64,000 nucleotides of DNA from Citreimonas salinaria (GCF_900107235.1 NZ_FNPF01000008.1:107688-171687), one strand, 5' to 3'. Counted from the stretch's first letter, positions 1 through 10,829 are shown. The notes: generated by a model from the sequence alone, not told the origin. A program made the numbers and translations.

Positions 1-945
1 CACCGTGGGACACTCCGCCGGACGCGTCTCGGCCCGTCGCCCGAACAGCCGCTTCAGCGCCCCCCACTGGCTGACCAGAAGCCCCGCCAGGATCAGCCCC
101 ATCGCCGCCAGAAGCGAGACCTCGAACGGCTCGCCCAGCAGCACGACCCCCAGCACGACCGACCAGACCGGCACCTGGTAGTTCACCAGGGACATGAAGA
201 CCGGCCCCGCGCTGCGGATCACCAGCACCCGCAGCAGGTTCGCCCCCGCCGTGGGCACCAGGCCCAGCAGCGCCACCACGGCCAGGATCTCGGCCGAGGG
301 CAGGGGCGGCACCCCCTCGACGACCAGCGCCGCCGGGATCACCACGACCGAGCCCACCATCAGCGGCACCGCCGCCAGCCCGATTGGGTCCACCGGCGGC
401 AGGCGCCGCATCGTGACCATGCTGACCGCGTAGCAGCCCGCCGCCGCCACGCAGGCCGCGCGCCCCAAGGGCTCGAGCGCGGCACCCGAGGACGCGAAGG
501 CCTGCCCCCCGATCAGCAGCACCACACCGAGAAAGCCGATCAGGAACCCCGCCGCCCGCCGCAGGTGCATCCTCTCGCCCGGAACCAGGAAATGCGCCAG
601 CGGCAGCACCATCAGCGCCACGCCCGCCATCGACACGCCGGCAAAGCCCGCGGTCACGTATTGCTGCCCCCAGGCCAGCAGCGTGAACGGCACCGCCGAC
701 GCCAGCGCGCCCACCAGCACCAGCGACGGCCAGGCCGTCCGCTCGCTCAGGAACAGCGCCCCGCCGCGCAGGCGCCAGACCGCCACCGTCAGCACCATCG
801 CGAACCCGATCCGCCCCGCCGCGATCCACAGCGGCGGCAGCCCGGTCAGCGCGATCTCGGTCAGCAGGAAGGTCGCGCCCCAGATCACCCCTAGGATCGC
901 GACCATGGCCCAGTCACGGCCGGTGATGGTTGGCGGTGTCTGCAC
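1..945 (-). CDS. DMT/EamA-family membrane exporter (partial, 3' end outside window)
   Basis: The minus strand reads as an open, hydrophobic protein from a GTG at 945 to the left edge, 315 codons without a stop. It begins VQTPPTITGRDWAMVAILGV and has about ten membrane segments, in two halves, as in EamA (drug/metabolite) transporters. Typical EamA features visible are GVIWGATFLL near the N-terminus, TLLAWGQQYVTAG in the first half and VNYQVPVWSVVLGVVLLGEP in the second. The C-terminal tail SQWGALKRLFGRR already lies past the last membrane segment, so only a few residues are missing. Family members export amino acids or other small metabolites; the substrate cannot be told. An ATG at 906 is an alternative start but would cut into the first helix. 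It is transcribed in the same direction as ilvC upstream, with a 117-base gap. Confidence 0.8.
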   Translation of the reverse strand, partial: MQTPPTITGRDWAMVAILGVIWGATFLLTEIALTGLPPLWIAAGRIGFAMVLTVAVWRLRGGALFLSERTAWPSLVLVGALASAVPFTLLAWGQQYVTAGFAGVSMAGVALMVLPLAHFLVPGERMHLRRAAGFLIGFLGVVLLIGGQAFASSGAALEPLGRAACVAAAGCYAVSMVTMRRLPPVDPIGLAAVPLMVGSVVVIPAALVVEGVPPLPSAEILAVVALLGLVPTAGANLLRVLVIRSAGPVFMSLVNYQVPVWSVVLGVVLLGEPFEVSLLAAMGLILAGLLVSQWGALKRLFGRRAETRPAECPTV

Positions 946-1062
946 GATATCTGCCCGTTCCGTGACGAACAGGCCCGCGTCCCGTCATGCCGGGCGCGGG
1001 CCTGCGAAGATCATCCGGCCCGAAGACCGGTTCGGCGGCGGGACCGGTCCGCCGCCCGCGCC

Positions 1063-2667
<1,605 letters not shown>

Positions 2668-2671
<4 letters not shown>

Positions 2672-3123
2672 TCGCGCTGGACGACATCGACCGCGCGCTG
2701 GTTCGGGCGCTGGCGCAGGATGCAACCGCCAGTGCGGGCGCGCTCGGCCGAACGCTGGGCCTGTCGCAGCCCGCCTGCTGGCGGCGCATCCGCCGCCTGC
2801 GCGATGCGGGCGTGTTCCGTGGCGCGCGGCTGGACGTGGACGAACAGGCGCTCGGCTTCGGCGTCACGGTGTTCCTGGGCGTGAAGCTGGCCGCGAAGGG
2901 GCGCGTCAGCCTCGAGGATTTCGAGCGCGCGGTGACCGCCATCCCCGAGGTGCAGACCGTCGAGCACGTGCTGGGCGGCTATGATTATCGGCTGCGGGTG
3001 GTAGCGCGCGATATTTCCGATTTCGAGCGGGTGCTGCGGCGCCGGATCATGGCGCTGCCGGGGGCGGGGGCGATCGACGCCAACGTGCTGCTGTCCGAGG
3101 AGCGACGCCCCGGCCCGCTGTGA
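2668..3123 (+). CDS. Lrp/AsnC-family transcriptional regulator (second of a pair)
   Basis: A 151-residue Lrp/AsnC protein beginning at a GTG that overlaps the previous stop codon (GTGA, 4 bases), which points to translational coupling. The N-terminal helix-turn-helix (LDDIDRALVRALAQDATAS, LGRTLGLSQPACWRRIRRL) and C-terminal AsnC domain (IPEVQTVEHVLGGYDYRLRV) are both complete. The two paralogues align along their full length but are well diverged, so the duplication is not recent. Overlapping Lrp pairs of this kind can act as heteromeric regulators; target and effector are unknown here. Confidence 0.88.
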
Positions 3124-3160
3124 CGTGAAACCGACCAAGCCTCGCGCGGGTTGTCCCGCC

Positions 3161-4057
3161 ATGAGCTACAGCTTCAAACCCTCCGACCCGTCCGTCACGC
3201 ATGGTTTCCGCCGCATTGCGCTGGACCAGATCGACAGCGCGCTGGCCTCGGCCCGCGACGAAGAGGGCGACCTGCACGCGCGCATCCACGACATCCGCAA
3301 GCGCTGCAAGAAGCTGCGCGGGCTGCTGCGGTTGGTCCGGCCCGCCTTCGCCGACTACAAGGCCGAGAATCGCGCCGTCCGCGACGCCGCCCGCCACCTG
3401 TCGCGGTTCCGCGACCGGACCTCGATGCTGGAAACGCTGGACAAGCTGGCCGAACGCGAGGGAACAGCGCCCGACGACGCCACGGTGAAGGAGTTGCGCA
3501 GCCGCCTGCGCGCGCGCCGGACGCGTGCGTCGAAGGGCCCTGAACTGGACGAGGCGATGCAGGCGACCATCTCGGACCTGTCCGCCTGCCGCGAGCGGGC
3601 GGCGGAATGGACGCTGACCGAGCAAGGTTTCGACGCGCTCGAAGGCGGGCTGAAAAAGACCCACGACCGCGCCCGAAAGGCGATGAAGGCGGCGCGCAAG
3701 GCCCGCACGCCGAAGGCGATGCACGAATGGCGCAAGCGGGTAAAGTACCACGGCTACCACGTCCGGCTGCTGAAGAAATCCTTCCCCGAGCTGACCGAAC
3801 CCAACGCGCAGGCCGTGTCCGACCTCGGCGACCTTCTGGGCGATTACCACGACCTAGCCGAATTCCATCGCGTGCTGGGGGACGAGACGTTGCCGTCGGA
3901 CCCGCGCGAGACGCTGAGTGGCCCGGCCGAGCAGGTGATGCGCCAGAACGAGGACGCGGCCTTTGCGCTGGGTCGCCTGCTGCTTGCCGAGAAGCCCGCG
4001 CCCTTCGTCCATCGCTGGGGGCTGTGGTGGCGTCGCCGCGGCGTGGCCGGCGGCTAG
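3161..4057 (+). CDS. CHAD domain-containing protein
   Basis: A 298-residue helical protein starting MSYSFKPSDPSVTHGFRRIA. It is rich in His, Arg and Lys, with the hallmark CHAD segments IHDIRKRCKKLRGLLRLVRP and, in the second half, MHEWRKRVKYHGYHVRLLKK. CHAD domains form a positively charged helical bundle that binds polyphosphate and are often found with polyphosphate kinases or CYTH domains; here it stands alone. The ATG at 3161 is preferred over a GTG at 3125, which would add 12 residues without family similarity. The gene is convergent with the UbiH-type gene, and the two stop codons overlap within one CTAG at 4054-4057. Confidence 0.85.
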   Translation: MSYSFKPSDPSVTHGFRRIALDQIDSALASARDEEGDLHARIHDIRKRCKKLRGLLRLVRPAFADYKAENRAVRDAARHLSRFRDRTSMLETLDKLAEREGTAPDDATVKELRSRLRARRTRASKGPELDEAMQATISDLSACRERAAEWTLTEQGFDALEGGLKKTHDRARKAMKAARKARTPKAMHEWRKRVKYHGYHVRLLKKSFPELTEPNAQAVSDLGDLLGDYHDLAEFHRVLGDETLPSDPRETLSGPAEQVMRQNEDAAFALGRLLLAEKPAPFVHRWGLWWRRRGVAGG

Positions 4058-5256
4058 CCGCGCGCGCCCAGGCCCAGCTGCATGAGCGTGCGCCGCAGGG
4101 GCGCCACCGCGTAGAGCGCGTCCAGCCCCTGCGCGCGCAGGTCCCGCAACGGCTGCGGCGACAGCATCGAGATCCGGTTGAGCGCGGTGATCCCCGCGAC
4201 CCTTGCGCGAATGTCGGCGATGCGCGAGTTATGGTAGGCGTCCAGCATCGCGCGGTCGCCCAGCGTGTCCGGCGAAGCGACGGCCAGGTCGCGCAGCGCG
4301 GCGATGTCCTTCAGGCTCATGTTCAGGCCCTGCGCGCCGATCGGCGGCACCACGTGCGCCGCCTCGGCCACAAGCGCCATGCGCTGGGCCGACAGCCGCG
4401 TGGCCTCTTGCGCGATGATCGGCCAGAGGGCACGGCGAGTGACAAGTCTCAGCGGGCCGAACAGGCCGGCGCTGCGCTCGGTCATGGCGGCCTCGAACTC
4501 GACCACGTCCATCGCGGCCAGCGCCTCCGCGCGGGGCCCGGCCTCCATCCACACAACCGCCGAGGAATGCCACCCGTCATGGTCCGGCAGCGGGACCAGC
4601 GTGAACGGTCCGCCGGTGCGGTGGATCTCGGTCGATACGTTGTCGTGCGGCGCGTCATGCGTGACGGCAAAGGCCAGCGCCTTCTGCCCGAAGCGGGTGG
4701 TACGCACGTCGATCCCCGCCGTCTGCCGCATTGCCGAGTTGCGCCCGTCGGCAGCGACTACCAGCCGCGCCCGCACACGGCTGCCGTCGCTCATGCCGAT
4801 GCGGGCCTCGGTCTCGCGGGTGAACAGGCGCATAGCGGCGGTGCCGGTGCGGAACTCGACGCCGTCCAGCGCGTCGAGATGTGCCGCGAATTCACGCCGC
4901 AGCAGCCAGTTGGGCAGGTTCCAGCCGAAGGGCCTGTCCGAGATGTCGGCGGCGTCGAAGTCGCGCGTCACGCGCGGAGCGGGTTGATCGCCGCCGGCAT
5001 CGACGATGCGCATGGTCTGCAGCGGCGTGGCGTGCTCTGCTAGGCGGTCCCACAGTCCGATTTCCTCCAGCAGCCCCTGGCTTGGCTGCAGAAAGGCGGT
5101 GGAGCGCATGTCGGCGCCCTCGGCCGCGCGATCGGTGACCGGCGGAGCGGGATCGACGCAGAGCACCGAGAGCCCGGCGTTGCCGAATGCGGCCGCCGCC
5201 GCCAGTCCGGCGATCCCGCCCCCCGCGACGACGATGTCGTGATCGAATTTCAGCAA
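4054..5256 (-). CDS. UbiH/UbiF/COQ6-family FAD-dependent monooxygenase
   Basis: About 400 residues of a class A flavoprotein hydroxylase. The Rossmann loop VVAGGGIAGLAAAAAFGNAG is at the N-terminus, VVAADGRNSAMRQTAGI is the central DG motif, and ALVAEAAHVVPPIGAQGLNMSLKD is the C-terminal FAD ribityl motif. The family hydroxylates the ubiquinone ring. The second motif reads AEAAH where GDAAH is usual. I prefer a TTG start at 5256 because AGGGGA sits 7 bases upstream and the flavin loop follows at once; the next upstream ATG (5328) would add an unusual 24-residue extension. It is divergent from a GntR gene, and its stop overlaps that of the CHAD gene. The exact ring position hydroxylated cannot be decided. 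Confidence 0.82.
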   Translation of the reverse strand: MLKFDHDIVVAGGGIAGLAAAAAFGNAGLSVLCVDPAPPVTDRAAEGADMRSTAFLQPSQGLLEEIGLWDRLAEHATPLQTMRIVDAGGDQPAPRVTRDFDAADISDRPFGWNLPNWLLRREFAAHLDALDGVEFRTGTAAMRLFTRETEARIGMSDGSRVRARLVVAADGRNSAMRQTAGIDVRTTRFGQKALAFAVTHDAPHDNVSTEIHRTGGPFTLVPLPDHDGWHSSAVVWMEAGPRAEALAAMDVVEFEAAMTERSAGLFGPLRLVTRRALWPIIAQEATRLSAQRMALVAEAAHVVPPIGAQGLNMSLKDIAALRDLAVASPDTLGDRAMLDAYHNSRIADIRARVAGITALNRISMLSPQPLRDLRAQGLDALYAVAPLRRTLMQLGLGARG

Positions 5257-5396
5257 CGTCGGGTCCCCTGCACTCTGGACGGATCGCGGCCCTGCCAGGA
5301 CATAGGGCGTCGACGCGCGATCGTCCATCGCGCATGCGCTTGCTTGTGCGCCGCGCGCGCGGCTATCGTGTCGCCACGCCGCAGGAGACCCGCCGC

Positions 5397-6035
5397 ATGA
5401 CGGAACTGAGACCACCTCAGAAGGATGCCTATTCCCTGATCCTCGAGGCGATCGATTCAGGGCTCTACCGTCCGGGTGACAGGCTGGTTGAAAGCGAGCT
5501 GGCCGACCGCTTCGGCGTGTCGCGCACGCCGATCCGCGAGGCGCTGCAGCGGCTCGAGACGCAGTCGCTGCTGGCGCGCGACGGCCGGTCGCTGATCGTG
5601 GCGTCGCTGGACCACAACCAGATGTCCGAGCTTTACGCCGTGCGCACGGAACTCGAGGGGCTGGCGGCCCGCCTCGCCGCGCGCCACGCCACCGAGGAAG
5701 AAATCCAGGTGCTGCAGGACATGGTCGAGGAGGATCGCGCGCTGGTCAACGATCCCGGCGCGCTGGCGCGTGCGAACCGGCGGTTCCACAAGATGATCCA
5801 CCTGGCGTCGCACAACCGGTTCCTGGTGCAACAACTCGACCTGGTGCACCGCTCGATGGCGCTGATGGCGACCACCTCACTGGCGGCGCAAGGGCGGGGC
5901 GAGATCGCGATGGCCGAGCATTCCGCCATCGTCGACGCGATCGGACGCCGCGACGAGGATGCCGCCTACCGCGCGCTGCGCGATCATATCTCCGTCGCTT
6001 TCGTCACGCGGCTCAAGCTGGATTCGAAGGCCTAG
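5397..6035 (+). CDS. GntR-family regulator, FadR/FCD subfamily
   Basis: A 212-residue regulator with an N-terminal GntR winged helix (YSLILEAIDSGLYRPGDRLV, ADRFGVSRTPIREALQRLE) and an all-helical C-terminal FCD domain. In the latter, the metal/ligand-binding pattern is visible as RRFHKMIHLASHN and AEHSAIVDAI. FCD proteins usually repress catabolic genes and release DNA on binding an organic acid. ATG 5397 follows GCAGGAGA; the open frame before it belongs to the divergent gene. No linked catabolic genes reveal the ligand: its neighbours are a ubiquinone-type hydroxylase and a glycosyltransferase. Confidence 0.88.
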   Translation: MTELRPPQKDAYSLILEAIDSGLYRPGDRLVESELADRFGVSRTPIREALQRLETQSLLARDGRSLIVASLDHNQMSELYAVRTELEGLAARLAARHATEEEIQVLQDMVEEDRALVNDPGALARANRRFHKMIHLASHNRFLVQQLDLVHRSMALMATTSLAAQGRGEIAMAEHSAIVDAIGRRDEDAAYRALRDHISVAFVTRLKLDSKA

Positions 6036-6043
6036 CCGGCTCT

Positions 6044-7939
6044 TCACACGGCTTCGTCGGGCGGCGTGTCCGCGTCGGGCGTGTCGGGCCCCGAGCGGCC
6101 ATGCTGGGTCTTGTCCCAGTAGAAGGGGCGGGTCAGCATCTCCCACAAGCCGCGATAGATGGCGAGCGTGCCGAGAGGATGATAAGCGAACAGCGTCGGC
6201 ACCCACGGGATCAGCCCGCGATGCGGGCTGCGCAGGAGCGCGGCCGCCCCGATCAGGATCGTGACCGCCTCGGCCGCGAGGAACGTTGCGACCAGCGTGC
6301 TGCGGACCTCGGGCTCGAGCATCGCATCCAGCGGATGGGGCAGCCCGAACACGATCAGCCAGAAGGACCACAGCACCGGCGCCAGGACGAATTGCAGCAC
6401 GGTGGTCAGGAATACCGCCTGCACACCCCAGAAGCGCCAGAAGCCGACGTCGCGCATCAGCGCGGCGGGGCGGCGGTTGTGTACCCACCAGGTGATCGCG
6501 TAGCCCTTGAGCCAGCGCGAGCGTTGCCTGATCCAGGGCCAGAAGCGGTTGTTGGCTTCTTCCCGGGTGACGGTCGGGATCAGCTCGGTCACGTAGCCCC
6601 GGCGCGCCAGCAGGATGCCGAGGTCGGCATCCTCGGTCACGTTGTGGGCATCCCAGCCGCCGGTGGCGGCTAGCGCCTCGCGCCGGATATAGACGGTGGT
6701 GCCGCCCAGCGGCACGACGAAGCCGAGCTTGGCGAGACCCGGCAGCAGCACGCGGAACCACGCCGCGTATTCCACGGCAAAACATCGCGACAGCCAGTTG
6801 GCGCGCGGATTGTAGAAGTCGAGGATGCCCTGCAGGCATGCCACGTCGTGCGGCGCGCGGGCAAAGCGCGCAACCACGTGATCGATCTGATCGGGAGCGG
6901 GTGAATCCTCGGCATCGAGGATGCCGATGATCGTGCCGCAGGCGTAGTTCAGCGCGTAGTTCAGGGCGCGCGGCTTGGTCGTGATCCGGCCGGGCGGCAC
7001 GCAGATGCTGCGCACCCAGGGCGGCAGCGTGATGCGGGCCAGCGCGGCCTTGGTGCGCTCGTCGCCGGCTTCGAGCACCAGCAGGATCTCGAGCGCGGAT
7101 TTCGGGTAGCGCAACCGCGACAGGCGGTGCAGCAAGGCGTCGGCGATCGCCTCTTCCTGGAAAAGCGGGACCATCAGCGTCACCGTCGGCGGCGCATCCG
7201 GCAACGCCTCGACCGGGCGGGGACGGGGGCGCCGGGGCAGCGCGGCCAGCGCGGCCAGCTTAATCCCCTGCGAGACCACCAGCGAAATCAGGGCCAGCGT
7301 CAGGGCGGCGGCAAAGAACCAGTGCGGCGCAACCCACAGCGCCACAGCGCACCCGACGGCGAACAGCAAGCCGGCGGCGATCGCGCCGGGTGTCGCGCTG
7401 TCCATGTCGCGGCAACTGACCTCGGCGGAGCGGGCGGTTTCGGCGGCGCGGGCCAGAGCTGCGCCGTGATGCTCGGCGATGGTGTCGTGGATGTCCTGTT
7501 CCATGGTCAGCGCCATGACCAACTTTTCGGGAAGATCCGGCATGGCGGCACGCGCGGCGTCGAAGCTTTCGGGGCGCGCGGTGGCGACGACAAGCGTGTC
7601 GCCCAGCTTGATCCAGGGCAGGATGCCATGCGCCAGGCAGATATCGGCGGGCACCAGGGCCAGAGCGTCGGGATTGGGCGTCATCGCCGCGCGGCGCAGC
7701 ACCATCGCGCCGTAATGCTCGGCCTGCGCGCGCAGAAGTGCCTCGGGCGGCACTAGCGCGTCGGCCGCGATGACCTGCGCAAGAGGACGGGACAGGCGGC
7801 CGGCCTCGGCCATGGCGCCGAGCAGCGCCTTTGGCGACAGCACGCCGTCCTCGATAAGGATCCGGCCCAGCGGAACGCCTAGACGATCCGTCGACTCCCG
7901 GAACTGCAGATAGTTTTCGATGGCGTCTTGCTGGCTCAT
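6044..7939 (-). CDS. membrane GT2 glycosyltransferase with N-terminal MshEN/GspE-N-like domain
   Basis: A 631-residue protein in two parts. Residues 1-150 resemble the N-terminal domain of type II secretion/MshE ATPases, with two repeats of the LGxxLxxxGxLxxxxL type: LGRILIEDGVLSPKALLGAM, then LAQVIAADALVPPEALLRAQ. Two membrane helices lie at about 185-235. A processive GT2 catalytic domain follows with DAED (UDP-sugar/metal), TEDADLG (base) and QRSRW (the QxxRW motif), then several C-terminal membrane helices. It probably polymerises or exports a cell-surface polysaccharide at the inner membrane. The stop lies 9 bases from the convergent GntR gene. A TTAA-N7-TTAA box lies 47-62 bases upstream of the start. 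In some ATPases MshEN domains bind cyclic di-GMP, so nucleotide control is possible but unproven. Confidence 0.85.
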   Translation of the reverse strand: MSQQDAIENYLQFRESTDRLGVPLGRILIEDGVLSPKALLGAMAEAGRLSRPLAQVIAADALVPPEALLRAQAEHYGAMVLRRAAMTPNPDALALVPADICLAHGILPWIKLGDTLVVATARPESFDAARAAMPDLPEKLVMALTMEQDIHDTIAEHHGAALARAAETARSAEVSCRDMDSATPGAIAAGLLFAVGCAVALWVAPHWFFAAALTLALISLVVSQGIKLAALAALPRRPRPRPVEALPDAPPTVTLMVPLFQEEAIADALLHRLSRLRYPKSALEILLVLEAGDERTKAALARITLPPWVRSICVPPGRITTKPRALNYALNYACGTIIGILDAEDSPAPDQIDHVVARFARAPHDVACLQGILDFYNPRANWLSRCFAVEYAAWFRVLLPGLAKLGFVVPLGGTTVYIRREALAATGGWDAHNVTEDADLGILLARRGYVTELIPTVTREEANNRFWPWIRQRSRWLKGYAITWWVHNRRPAALMRDVGFWRFWGVQAVFLTTVLQFVLAPVLWSFWLIVFGLPHPLDAMLEPEVRSTLVATFLAAEAVTILIGAAALLRSPHRGLIPWVPTLFAYHPLGTLAIYRGLWEMLTRPFYWDKTQHGRSGPDTPDADTPPDEAV

Positions 7940-7985
7940 GCCCCGTACCGGTCAACCGCACCGGCGAAGTCTGCGCCGCAGAGGG

Positions 7986-8001
7986 TTAACGCGTGGTTAA
8001 C
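7986..8001 (-). promoter_or_regulatory. CtrA-type box TTAA-N7-TTAAC upstream of the GT2 gene
   Basis: Read on the minus strand the site is TTAACCACGCGTTAAC. It fits the full CtrA consensus TTAA-N7-TTAAC and sits inside a perfect 9-base inverted repeat (AGGGTTAAC at 7982-7990 and GTTAACCCT at 7996-8004). It lies in the 81-base gap between carA and the glycosyltransferase, 47-62 bases before the latter's start, where CtrA commonly acts. CtrA binding is inferred from sequence alone. Confidence 0.6.
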
Positions 8002-8020
8002 CCTGATGGAGCAGGGGCGG

Positions 8021-9178
8021 TCAGGCGGCGCGGTCGCGCATTGATTGTGCGAATCGCTCGAACAGATGGAAGCTGTCTTGCGGGCCGGGACTGGCCTCGG
8101 GGTGGTGCTGGACCGAGAAGACGGGACGGTCGTTGACGCGGATGCCGCAGTTCGAGCCGTCGAACAGCGATACATGCGTCTCGCGAACGTGGCCGGGCAG
8201 GGTCTGGCTGTCGACCGCGAAGCCGTGGTTCATCGAGGTGATCTGGACCTTGCCGGTCTCGACGTCCTTGACCGGGTGGTTCGCGCCGTGGTGGCCGTGG
8301 TTCATCTTGATCGTCCGCGCCCCCAGCGCCAGCGCCAGGATCTGGTGGCCGAGGCAGATGCCGAACAGCGGGATCTCGGTCTTGTCGAGCAGGCCCTGGA
8401 TCATCGGCACGGCATATTCGCCGGTCGCCGCCGGATCGCCGGGGCCGTTGGACAGGAAGACGCCGTCGGGCCGGTGCGCCATCACCTCGTCATAGCTGGC
8501 GGTGGCGGGCAGGACGGTGACGTCGCATCCGGCGCTGGCCAGGCAGCGCAGGATGTTGCGCTTGGCGCCGTAGTCGATCGCGACGACCTTGTGGCGCGCG
8601 TCGGTCTGGCGGGCGTAGCCGCCGGGCCAGGCCCAGCGCATCTCGTCCCAACGGTAGGACTGCGCGCAGGTCACGCCCTTGGCGAGGTCGCGGCCCTCGA
8701 GGCCGGCGAAGCCGCGCGCGGCCTCGACCAGGGCGGCGATGTCGAACTTGCCGTCCGGCGAATGCGCCAGCGCCACGTGCGGCGCGCCCTGCTGCCGGAT
8801 CGCGCGGGTCAGGCGGCGGGTGTCGATGCCGCCGATCGCGATCCGCCCGCGCGAGGCGAGCCAGTCGGACAGTTCCTGCGCGGCGCGCCAGTTCGACGCC
8901 TGCGTCGGCATCCACTTGACCACCATGCCCTCGGCCACAGGCTCGGCGGTCTCGTCATCCTCGGGGGTGACGCCGGTATTACCGATATGCGGGAAGGTGA
9001 AGGTCACGATCTGGCCGGCATATGACGGGTCGGTCATGATCTCCTGGTAGCCGGACATGGACGTGTTGAAGCACAGTTCGGCGGTGGTCTGCCCCGTCGC
9101 GCCGAAACCGTGGCCGTGGAAGACCGTGCCGTCGGCCAAAGCAAGGCAGGCCGTCGGGTGAGTGGGGGCGGCTGGCAT
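8021..9178 (-). CDS. carA: carbamoyl-phosphate synthase small (glutaminase) subunit
   Basis: This 385-residue amidotransferase releases ammonia from glutamine and channels it to CarB for carbamoyl phosphate, the precursor of arginine and pyrimidines. The N-terminal half carries ALADGTVFHGHGFGATGQTT and LCFNTSMSGYQEIMTDPSYAG. The C-terminal class I GATase domain has the nucleophile Cys in GICLGHQILALALG and the His/Glu pair in VQHHPEASPGP. The ATG at 9178 follows GGAGTC. It is divergent from the yqeY-like gene across a 179-base gap. carB is not in the window; pyrE lies about 50 kb away. Confidence 0.97.
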   Translation of the reverse strand: MPAAPTHPTACLALADGTVFHGHGFGATGQTTAELCFNTSMSGYQEIMTDPSYAGQIVTFTFPHIGNTGVTPEDDETAEPVAEGMVVKWMPTQASNWRAAQELSDWLASRGRIAIGGIDTRRLTRAIRQQGAPHVALAHSPDGKFDIAALVEAARGFAGLEGRDLAKGVTCAQSYRWDEMRWAWPGGYARQTDARHKVVAIDYGAKRNILRCLASAGCDVTVLPATASYDEVMAHRPDGVFLSNGPGDPAATGEYAVPMIQGLLDKTEIPLFGICLGHQILALALGARTIKMNHGHHGANHPVKDVETGKVQITSMNHGFAVDSQTLPGHVRETHVSLFDGSNCGIRVNDRPVFSVQHHPEASPGPQDSFHLFERFAQSMRDRAA

Positions 9179-9357
9179 TGGACGACTCCGGGTTCGGGGG
9201 AAACGTCGTTTACCTAATGGGTGGCGCGGCGCGGGTCAAGGTTGCCCGGTTAGGGTCAAGTCATTGAAAAGGCGTGTTCGGCAAGGTGCGGGGGTCGCAT
9301 TGCGCCGGTGCGTGGCTTTGGATAATCTGTCGCGCGGAAGCCAGACGGGGATTGGCT

Positions 9358-9819
9358 ATGGAATTGCGTGCGCGCATCAATACGGCGGTGAAGCAGGCCA
9401 TGCGGGACAAGGCGTCGGAGCGCCTGTCGACGCTGCGCCTGATCAGCGCCGCCTTCAAGGACCGCGACATCGCGGCCCGCGGAGAGGGGCGCGAGGACGG
9501 CGTCGACGAGACCGAACTGCTGGGAATCCTCGGCAAGATGGTGAAGCAGCGGCGCGAAAGCGCGGCCAGCTACGAGGAAGCCGGGCGGCTCGACCTTGCG
9601 CAACAGGAGCGCGACGAAATCGAGGTGATCGAGGAGTTCCTGCCGCGCCCGCTGGATGACGACGAGGTCGAGGCGGCAATCGCCGCCGCGATGGACGAGA
9701 TCGGCGCCACGTCGATCCGGGACATGGGCCGGGTGATGGGGCTGCTGAAGCAGCGCTACACGGGACGGATGGATTTCGCCGCCGCCGGGCCGCGCGTCAA
9801 GACGCGGCTCTCCGGCTGA
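9358..9819 (+). CDS. GatB/YqeY domain-containing protein
   Basis: A 153-residue YqeY-like protein, MELRARINTAVKQAMRDKAS, with typical family stretches RLSTLRLISAAFKDRDI, VKQRRESAASYEEAGR and VIEEFLPRPLDDDEVEAAI, and the C-terminal MGRVMGLLKQRYTGRMD. The fold resembles the tail domain of the GatB amidotransferase subunit and may bind tRNA, but its cellular role is unsettled. The ATG at 9358 follows GGGGA. It is divergent from carA, an arrangement common in Rhodobacteraceae. Confidence 0.9.
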   Translation: MELRARINTAVKQAMRDKASERLSTLRLISAAFKDRDIAARGEGREDGVDETELLGILGKMVKQRRESAASYEEAGRLDLAQQERDEIEVIEEFLPRPLDDDEVEAAIAAAMDEIGATSIRDMGRVMGLLKQRYTGRMDFAAAGPRVKTRLSG

Positions 9820-9919
9820 GAATGTCGGGCTGATACCGGGAGCGTGCGGCCCGGCATCCGGCGCTCGCGGCTGCGCCGCATCGCCCCGCCCGCCGTCCCG
9901 CCATGCACCCGGTAGGCGG

Positions 9920-10828
9920 TCAACCGAGTGGGAAATCGCGTGACAGGTGTGGCAGGTCCGCGCGATGCCCGATCGAGAACCGACGGACGAAGCGCGTCTT
10001 GTAGCCAACGCGGCCACGGCGGGCGCCGAAATTCTCGCCGTGGTTCAGGACATAGAGGACTACGGGATCGGCCAACTTGCGCAGGCGCAGGCCGGCCAGA
10101 CGCGCGAGATACGGGAACATCCGGTGTTCGTGCATCATCATCGCACGCAGAAATGCCCCGCTTTGCGGTAGGGCCGGATCGTGATGCAGCGCCGCGCAGG
10201 AGCCGCACAGCTTCCAGAACGGCTTTCGCAGGGGCGCGCGCAGATCCGGCGCGGCGGCCAGCGCCACCTCGCCGGTGGCGTCGTCCATCACGTAACCGCG
10301 TTCCACGAGGTAGCCGCCGGGGGCGGCCTGGGACAGCATGCCGCCGACAAGGTCGTGGTGGGGCAGATCGTCGGCATCGAAGCTCATGACGTAGGAAGGT
10401 GGGCCGTCGCGTTGGACCAGTTCGTCGCACAGGGCGGCGAGTTTGCGCCACTTGTCGTTTCCGGGCTCCGGATCATTGAAAGGCAGATGTGAAATCCGCG
10501 CATCGTCGGGCAGGGGCGGGCGCTGCTGACAGCAGATCACGGCTTCCCATCGCGGGTCGGCCTGAGCGATCAGTCCGCGCAGCGTGGCGTGAAGCCGGTC
10601 GGTGACCGCGTCCCAGTCCCCCACCTGTGCGGGGCCGACCAGCGGAATCAGGAAGACCACCTTGGCGGCTTCTGGCGCCGGGCGACCCGCCCGGGCGCGT
10701 CGCAGATCGAGCGCGGCGGTTTCCGAGGGCTGCGGTTCAAGGACCTCGACCAGCGAATGGCCTCCAAGCGCCTGTGCGGCGCGAATGCCCAAACGGCGCA
10801 TCTTGGGAGTGGCAGGTGCCTGAGCCAT
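9920..10828 (-). CDS. putative glycosyltransferase (GT-A-like fold)
   Basis: A 302-residue soluble protein. Its middle looks like a nucleotide-sugar-binding GT-A domain: VVFLIPLVGPAQVGDWDAVT at about residue 55, RWEAVICCQQRPP, and YVMSFDADDLPHHDLVGGML, whose DADD resembles the metal-binding DxD. The C-terminal third is basic (GARRGRVGYKTRFVRRFSIG). Acceptor and donor are not recognisable. The ATG at 10828 is one base past the DUF2244 stop, so the two genes are co-transcribed; an upstream ATG at 10924 would run inside the DUF2244 gene. Confidence 0.6.
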   Translation of the reverse strand: MAQAPATPKMRRLGIRAAQALGGHSLVEVLEPQPSETAALDLRRARAGRPAPEAAKVVFLIPLVGPAQVGDWDAVTDRLHATLRGLIAQADPRWEAVICCQQRPPLPDDARISHLPFNDPEPGNDKWRKLAALCDELVQRDGPPSYVMSFDADDLPHHDLVGGMLSQAAPGGYLVERGYVMDDATGEVALAAAPDLRAPLRKPFWKLCGSCAALHHDPALPQSGAFLRAMMMHEHRMFPYLARLAGLRLRKLADPVVLYVLNHGENFGARRGRVGYKTRFVRRFSIGHRADLPHLSRDFPLG

Positions 10829-10829
10829 T

